This document shows positions 6,817 through 9,956 of a DNA stretch of 9,956 nucleotides, piece after piece. Origin of the DNA: Clostridiales bacterium (GTDB lineage Bacteria; Bacillota; Clostridia; Tissierellales; Sedimentibacteraceae); assembly GCA_003497505.1 (NCBI GenBank), contig DNNV01000169.1, positions 1-9,956 on the forward strand. The letters are read 5' to 3'. Every line of letters begins with the position of its first letter. Position 1 is the stretch's first letter. The notes below the pieces were generated by a model. It ran no database searches and was not told where the DNA came from. It worked only from the letters and a program-made list of their open reading frames with translations. A program made the translations under genes and the position numbers.

Positions 6817-7574
6817 TGGAAAATACTCAGAAAGTTGATTTAACGAAAATAAAGCCTTATGGTGATACTCTGAACGACGGTATGGTTCAGATGAGCTTTA
6901 CATTGCCTGTACCATACGGAGATGAAGCAAGTGAAGCAGCAAGACAGCTTGCAGCAAAAATGGGATTTGACGAACCTGCTGTAGTTTATTCAAAAGATCT
7001 TGGCATAGGCTATACTTACTTTATAATGTATGGAAAATGCACTCATACAGTTGACTATACAACAGTTGAGGTTCCCAAGGTAGATATTGAATTCATGGAC
7101 AGGGATCAAGTGGAAGAATATATAAGGGAAAATATCAAGAGACCTGTTGTAATAGTTGGAGCATGTACAGGTACTGACGCACACACCGTTGGTATCGATG
7201 CAATCATGAACATGAAGGGATTTGACGGAAATTACGGACTTGAGAGATACAAGGGAATAGAAGCTATAAACATGGGCAGCCAGGTTCCAAATGAGGAGCT
7301 TATTGCAAGGGCAATAGACCTTAAGGCCGATGCCATACTGGTTTCACAGGTTGTAACTCAAAAGGATGTGCATATTGCAAATCTTACACAATTGGTTGAA
7401 ATGATTGAAGCCGAAGGCCTGAGAGACAAGATTGTTCTTGTGTGCGGCGGTCCGCGTATTTCACATGACCTGGCTCAGGAGCTGGGCTATGATGCAGGCT
7501 TCGGTTCAGGAAGCTTTGCAAACCACGTTGCAACATTTGTCGTAAAACAAATAGTTGAAAGAAATCTGATATAG
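6816..7574 (+). CDS. kamE: Lysine 5,6-aminomutase beta (cobalamin-binding) subunit
   Basis: KamE is the small subunit, carrying the Rossmann-like B12 domain and the lysine that anchors PLP. The 252 residues compare with about 262 in C. sticklandii. The base-off/His-on cobalamin motif DAHTVG (121-126) supplies the axial ligand H123. K134 lies 11 residues later, the same spacing as H133/K144 in the sticklandii beta subunit, so it is the expected internal-aldimine lysine. The other B12-fold marks are S177 after the strand AILV, and G211-G212. Residues 1-80 form the dimerisation region. GGGAGGTGA (6801-6809) inside the end of kamD is its ribosome binding site. It is the last gene of the operon, followed 14 nt later by a strong stem-loop, and its last codons overlap a candidate promoter for the kinase gene. 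Confidence 0.96.
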   Translation: MENTQKVDLTKIKPYGDTLNDGMVQMSFTLPVPYGDEASEAARQLAAKMGFDEPAVVYSKDLGIGYTYFIMYGKCTHTVDYTTVEVPKVDIEFMDRDQVEEYIRENIKRPVVIVGACTGTDAHTVGIDAIMNMKGFDGNYGLERYKGIEAINMGSQVPNEELIARAIDLKADAILVSQVVTQKDVHIANLTQLVEMIEAEGLRDKIVLVCGGPRISHDLAQELGYDAGFGSGSFANHVATFVVKQIVERNLI

Positions 7575-7583
7575 TTATATACT
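7555..7583 (+). promoter_or_regulatory. Candidate sigma-A promoter for the two-component system
   Basis: TTGAAA (7555-7560) and TATACT (7578-7583) each match five of six consensus bases and are separated by the ideal 17 nt. The -35 lies within the last codons of kamE. The predicted start is near 7590, right at the foot of the operon's terminator stem. The kinase transcript would then begin with that hairpin. No TGn extension is present. Confidence 0.55.
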
Positions 7584-7588
7584 GACAG

Positions 7589-7616
7589 AATAAGGAAGGG
7601 TAACCTTCCTTATTTT
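7589..7616 (+). terminator. Stem-loop terminating the kdd-kam operon
   Basis: AATAAGGAAGG (7589-7599) pairs perfectly over 11 bp with 7604-7614. The loop is GTAA, a GNRA-type tetraloop. The T run at the 3' side is short (TTATTTTAA), so termination may be incomplete and some read-through into the kinase gene is possible. It starts 14 nt after the kamE stop. Confidence 0.7.
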
Positions 7617-7634
7617 AATGGACGGAGGTACTAT

Positions 7635-8783
7635 ATGGAAAAGAACAAATGGTTTTGTATTCTTAAAATCCTAATTTTATCAATATTGTTCATATTGGCA
7701 GCTTATTTTGAAAACGCACAACAGCAGAGGCTGTTTGCTCTGATTTCAGTATTTTTACTTCTAATTGCAAATAATATACTTAAATATTTTTTAAATGAAA
7801 AAAGAAGGTTTTATTTTGTACTTTTTGCCGTAGATTTAGCTCTCATATATATTTTAGAAACAAATTCAAGACTTCTCATTAACTATTTTCTTCATTCATT
7901 TTACATAATTATTCTTTTCGAAGCAGCTGTCACATTGGAAATCAAACATGGAATAATAATCGGAATAGCAGATGTGCTTGTTTCTATGGTTAAATTCATA
8001 TATCTTACTTACTTCAGGTTCAATCTTTCGAGTATATCTCAAATGGTTTTCTTTTTTACAATAAGTATACTTATTTTAATTGTTGCAATATTTGCACAGC
8101 ATAACAGGCAGGAAAAAGAAAAAAAGGATATGTTGTACAGGGAGCTTCTTGATGCTCACAAAAAGCTGAAGGAATACACAGACGAGGTACAAAGGCTTTC
8201 GGCAGTGGAGGAACGGAACCGAATAGCAAGGGATATTCATGATAACCTGGGGCACAGCATGACTGCTCTCATAATGCAGCTTCAGATGGCAGAGCATTAT
8301 CTCATGACAGATTCGCCAAAGGCACAGGAACTCATTGCAGATTCTGTAAAGGCAGCAAAGGACAATCTTTCCGGTATACGCGAAGTAGTTGAAACTCTGA
8401 GAGGAGCCGGACAGTCTTCTTCTCCGGCAGCCGCATTTCGGGAGGTTGCTGAGAAATTTTCAGAGAGTACGGGAACAGCCATTGACCTGAAAATAGAAGG
8501 AACTATGCCGGATAATCAGAAGATATTTAATGCAATATACCATATTCTGCAGGAGGCCATGACAAACGCTGTGAGGCACGGAAAGGCATCTGAAATATCG
8601 GCTGAAATTAATTATTTCGATGATGTTGTACGTTTTGTAATAAGAGACAACGGCAGAGGGACTGATAATATAGCAGAGGGATACGGAATGAGAGGGATCA
8701 GAGAGAGGGTCAAGGAACTGAGCGGTGATGTGGAATTCAAATCTGAGAACGGATTTATAGTGAGCGGCTATCTACACAAATGA
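7635..8783 (+). CDS. Six-TM sensor histidine kinase, NarL/LiaS type (HisKA_3)
   Basis: This membrane sensor kinase has 382 residues. Six hydrophobic segments lie at about 7-25, 32-53, 58-76, 79-100, 105-127 and 133-155, with almost no extracellular loop, so it probably senses something in or near the membrane. A charged helix (157-190) leads to the dimerisation and phosphotransfer box ERNRIARDIHDNLGH (193-207), with phospho-accepting H202. The HATPase domain follows: N-box E307 and N311, G1 box DNGRG (338-342), and G2 box GYGMRGIRER (349-358). The protein ends right after this fold, as is usual. GGAGG at 7624-7628 precedes the ATG by 6 nt. It is 18 nt upstream of its cognate response regulator. 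The signal is unknown; a tie to lysine or B12 metabolism would be guesswork from position. All catalytic boxes are intact. Confidence 0.93.
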   Translation: MEKNKWFCILKILILSILFILAAYFENAQQQRLFALISVFLLLIANNILKYFLNEKRRFYFVLFAVDLALIYILETNSRLLINYFLHSFYIIILFEAAVTLEIKHGIIIGIADVLVSMVKFIYLTYFRFNLSSISQMVFFFTISILILIVAIFAQHNRQEKEKKDMLYRELLDAHKKLKEYTDEVQRLSAVEERNRIARDIHDNLGHSMTALIMQLQMAEHYLMTDSPKAQELIADSVKAAKDNLSGIREVVETLRGAGQSSSPAAAFREVAEKFSESTGTAIDLKIEGTMPDNQKIFNAIYHILQEAMTNAVRHGKASEISAEINYFDDVVRFVIRDNGRGTDNIAEGYGMRGIRERVKELSGDVEFKSENGFIVSGYLHK

Positions 8784-8801
8784 AATTTATAGGGAGATAT
8801 T

Positions 8802-9452
8802 ATGATTAAAGTATTGCTGGCAGATGATCAGGATATATTGACAGAAGGTCTGAAGCTTATATTGGGAGCGGAAGATGATATAGAGATAACGGGAACGGCG
8901 AATAACGGAAGAAAGGCATATGAGCTGTGTAGAATAAGGCGCCCGGATGTAGTTCTGATGGACATACAGATGCCCGAATTAAATGGTGTTGAGGCTACCT
9001 CAATGATAAAGAGAGATTTTCCTGAAATTAAGGTTATTGTGCTCACAACCTTCAACGACGATAAATACATATATGATGCCTTAAAAAACGGAGCTTCGGG
9101 ATATATGCTGAAGGATGCTCCACCTTCTGAAATAGCCTGTGCTGTGCGCAGTGTATTCAGTGGGGGCGGACTGATTCAGCCGGAGGTAGCTGCGAAGGTC
9201 ATAGACAAGTTTGCACAGCTTGCCAACGAAACTGTGGATAAAATTATTGATCCGAGACTCAATCTGTTGACAGAAAGAGAAATCGAAATATGCCGGTTGA
9301 TTGCGGACGGCAGAAATAACAAGGAAATATCAGAACAATTATTTTTAAGTCAAGGTACAGTAAAAAATCACATAACAAGAATTCTGATAAAGCTGGATAT
9401 GAGAGACAGAACACAACTGGCTGTTTTTGCAGTTAAAAATAATCTTATTTAA
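8802..9452 (+). CDS. LuxR/NarL-family response regulator
   Basis: This 216-residue cytoplasmic DNA-binding protein is the partner of the kinase just upstream. The receiver domain (1-120) has the acidic pair D8 and D9, phosphoacceptor D54 in VLMDIQMP, the switch threonine T82 in LTTF, and K104 in YMLKDA. After a linker, the C-terminal HTH_LuxR domain (about 155-216) carries LTEREIEICRLIADG and the recognition helix SQGTVKNHI. The layout resembles LiaR/VraR/DegU, and the exact subgroup cannot be told by eye. AGGGAG at 8791-8796 precedes the ATG by 5 nt. It is probably co-transcribed with the kinase. Candidate targets nearby are its own operon and the lipoprotein gene downstream, where small inverted repeats lie in the gap. 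Confidence 0.94.
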   Translation: MIKVLLADDQDILTEGLKLILGAEDDIEITGTANNGRKAYELCRIRRPDVVLMDIQMPELNGVEATSMIKRDFPEIKVIVLTTFNDDKYIYDALKNGASGYMLKDAPPSEIACAVRSVFSGGGLIQPEVAAKVIDKFAQLANETVDKIIDPRLNLLTEREIEICRLIADGRNNKEISEQLFLSQGTVKNHITRILIKLDMRDRTQLAVFAVKNNLI

Positions 9453-9506
9453 TGACTAAAGTCACATTATAATTCATTAATTTGTGATTTCGGATACTAT
9501 AAATCC
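9453..9506. other. Gap with small inverted repeats between regulator and lipoprotein genes
   Basis: Directly after the regulator's stop come TGAC-TAAA-GTCA (9453-9464), then TCACA (9462-9466) with TGTGA (9483-9487), and GGAT-N7-ATCC (9492-9506). None has a proper T tract, so I do not call a terminator. They could be operators for a LuxR-type regulator or chance dyads. A -10-like TATACT at 9521-9526 follows, but its -35 position is poor. This would suit an activator-dependent promoter for the lipoprotein gene, though it is not proof of one. Confidence 0.25.
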
Positions 9507-9559
9507 AGGTCGCAGTTGTTTATACTGAATGCAAAATAAAATTCACTAAGGGGTGCAGT

Positions 9560-9956
9560 ATGAAAAAAATTGTGTGTTTAGCATTGACGCTTGTTCTTAT
9601 GCTGTCGCTGACGGCATGCAACACGAATAATCTCGCTGAATATAAAAAGGCATTGGATAAGACAGAACAAATAACAAGAGGTCAGACACAGGTGGAATTT
9701 TCGTCCAATGTGGATATCAATACCGAAGGTATGTCAGCTGAGACAATAAGGGAATTAGATTATTACAAGGATATGAAGGGAAGCTTCAATGTGGCATTTG
9801 ATGAAGAAGCAGAGAAAAGCATATTCAGAAGCTACATCAATTTTGGAGGTCTTAAATATGTGGCCTTGGTTGATATAGACGGATATATAGTAAGTGAAAA
9901 TATAGAATTTCATATAAAGGCTGAGGACAAAAGCCTTATAATTAGAGAAGTGGACT
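9560..9956 (+). CDS. Secreted lipoprotein of unrecognised family, cut off by the window end
   Basis: An open frame runs from ATG at 9560 to the window end (132 codons visible, no stop). AAGGGGTG at 9548-9555 is the ribosome binding site. The first 20 residues are a classic lipoprotein signal: MKK, a hydrophobic stretch, and the lipobox LTAC (17-20). The mature protein would therefore start at lipidated C20 on the outer face of the membrane. The mature part is charged and mostly beta-like, with NFGGLKYVALVDIDGY at about 95-110. I do not recognise the family. It is slightly reminiscent of the antiparallel-sheet LppX/LolA-like lipoproteins, with low confidence. It lies 107 nt after the response regulator and could be a target or an accessory sensor, by position only. 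Confidence 0.85.
   Translation, partial: MKKIVCLALTLVLMLSLTACNTNNLAEYKKALDKTEQITRGQTQVEFSSNVDINTEGMSAETIRELDYYKDMKGSFNVAFDEEAEKSIFRSYINFGGLKYVALVDIDGYIVSENIEFHIKAEDKSLIIREVD

Noticed and set aside
1..9956. CRISPR arrays, insertion sequences, tRNA or rRNA genes, phage or defence genes
   Set aside because: No repeat-spacer pattern, transposase, cloverleaf or ribosomal sequence was seen by eye. Nearly all bases are explained by metabolic and regulatory genes.

Overview
The window reads as a low-GC Gram-positive anaerobe, most likely an amino-acid-fermenting member of the Clostridia. The reasons are AT-rich DNA, heavy AGA/AAA codon use, strong GGAGG-type ribosome binding sites, and an oxygen-sensitive lysine fermentation operon. 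The species cannot be named from the sequence.

Positions 1-221 hold no gene that I can support, but they are dense in control signals. A near-consensus sigma-54 promoter (TGGCAT-N5-TTGCA, 139-154) points right at the first gene. An extended -10 promoter on the minus strand (14-42) points left, out of the window. An inverted repeat (25-43) overlaps that minus-strand promoter and also sits where an enhancer-binding activator of the sigma-54 promoter would be expected. A hairpin followed by eight T (97-132) lies just before the sigma-54 site.

Positions 222-7574 are one tightly packed plus-strand operon, kdd-kamA-kamB-kamC-kamD-kamE. KamA (radical SAM/PLP lysine 2,3-aminomutase) makes L-beta-lysine. 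KamD and KamE (adenosylcobalamin/PLP lysine 5,6-aminomutase) make 3,5-diaminohexanoate. Kdd oxidises that to 5-amino-3-oxohexanoate. KamB (P-loop protein) and KamC (MutS-like ATPase) are the presumed ATP-driven reactivase of the B12 mutase. The active-site residues that I can place are all present. The next two pathway genes, kce and kal, are not in the window. A long hairpin with a Shine-Dalgarno-like loop separates kamA from kamB. A perfect 11-bp stem-loop (7589-7614) ends the operon.

Positions 7635-9452 encode a two-component system: a six-TM NarL/LiaS-type histidine kinase and a LuxR-type response regulator. A good sigma-A-like promoter (TTGAAA-N17-TATACT, 7555-7583) overlaps the end of kamE, so the kinase pair can be its own transcription unit. 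Its signal is unknown, and a link to lysine metabolism is only positional. The window ends inside a lipoprotein gene (9560 onward) of unrecognised family.

Most of the coding content belongs to a described pathway. The parts most worth a second look are the control elements, the KamB/KamC reactivase pair, and the promoter-terminator overlap after kamE.
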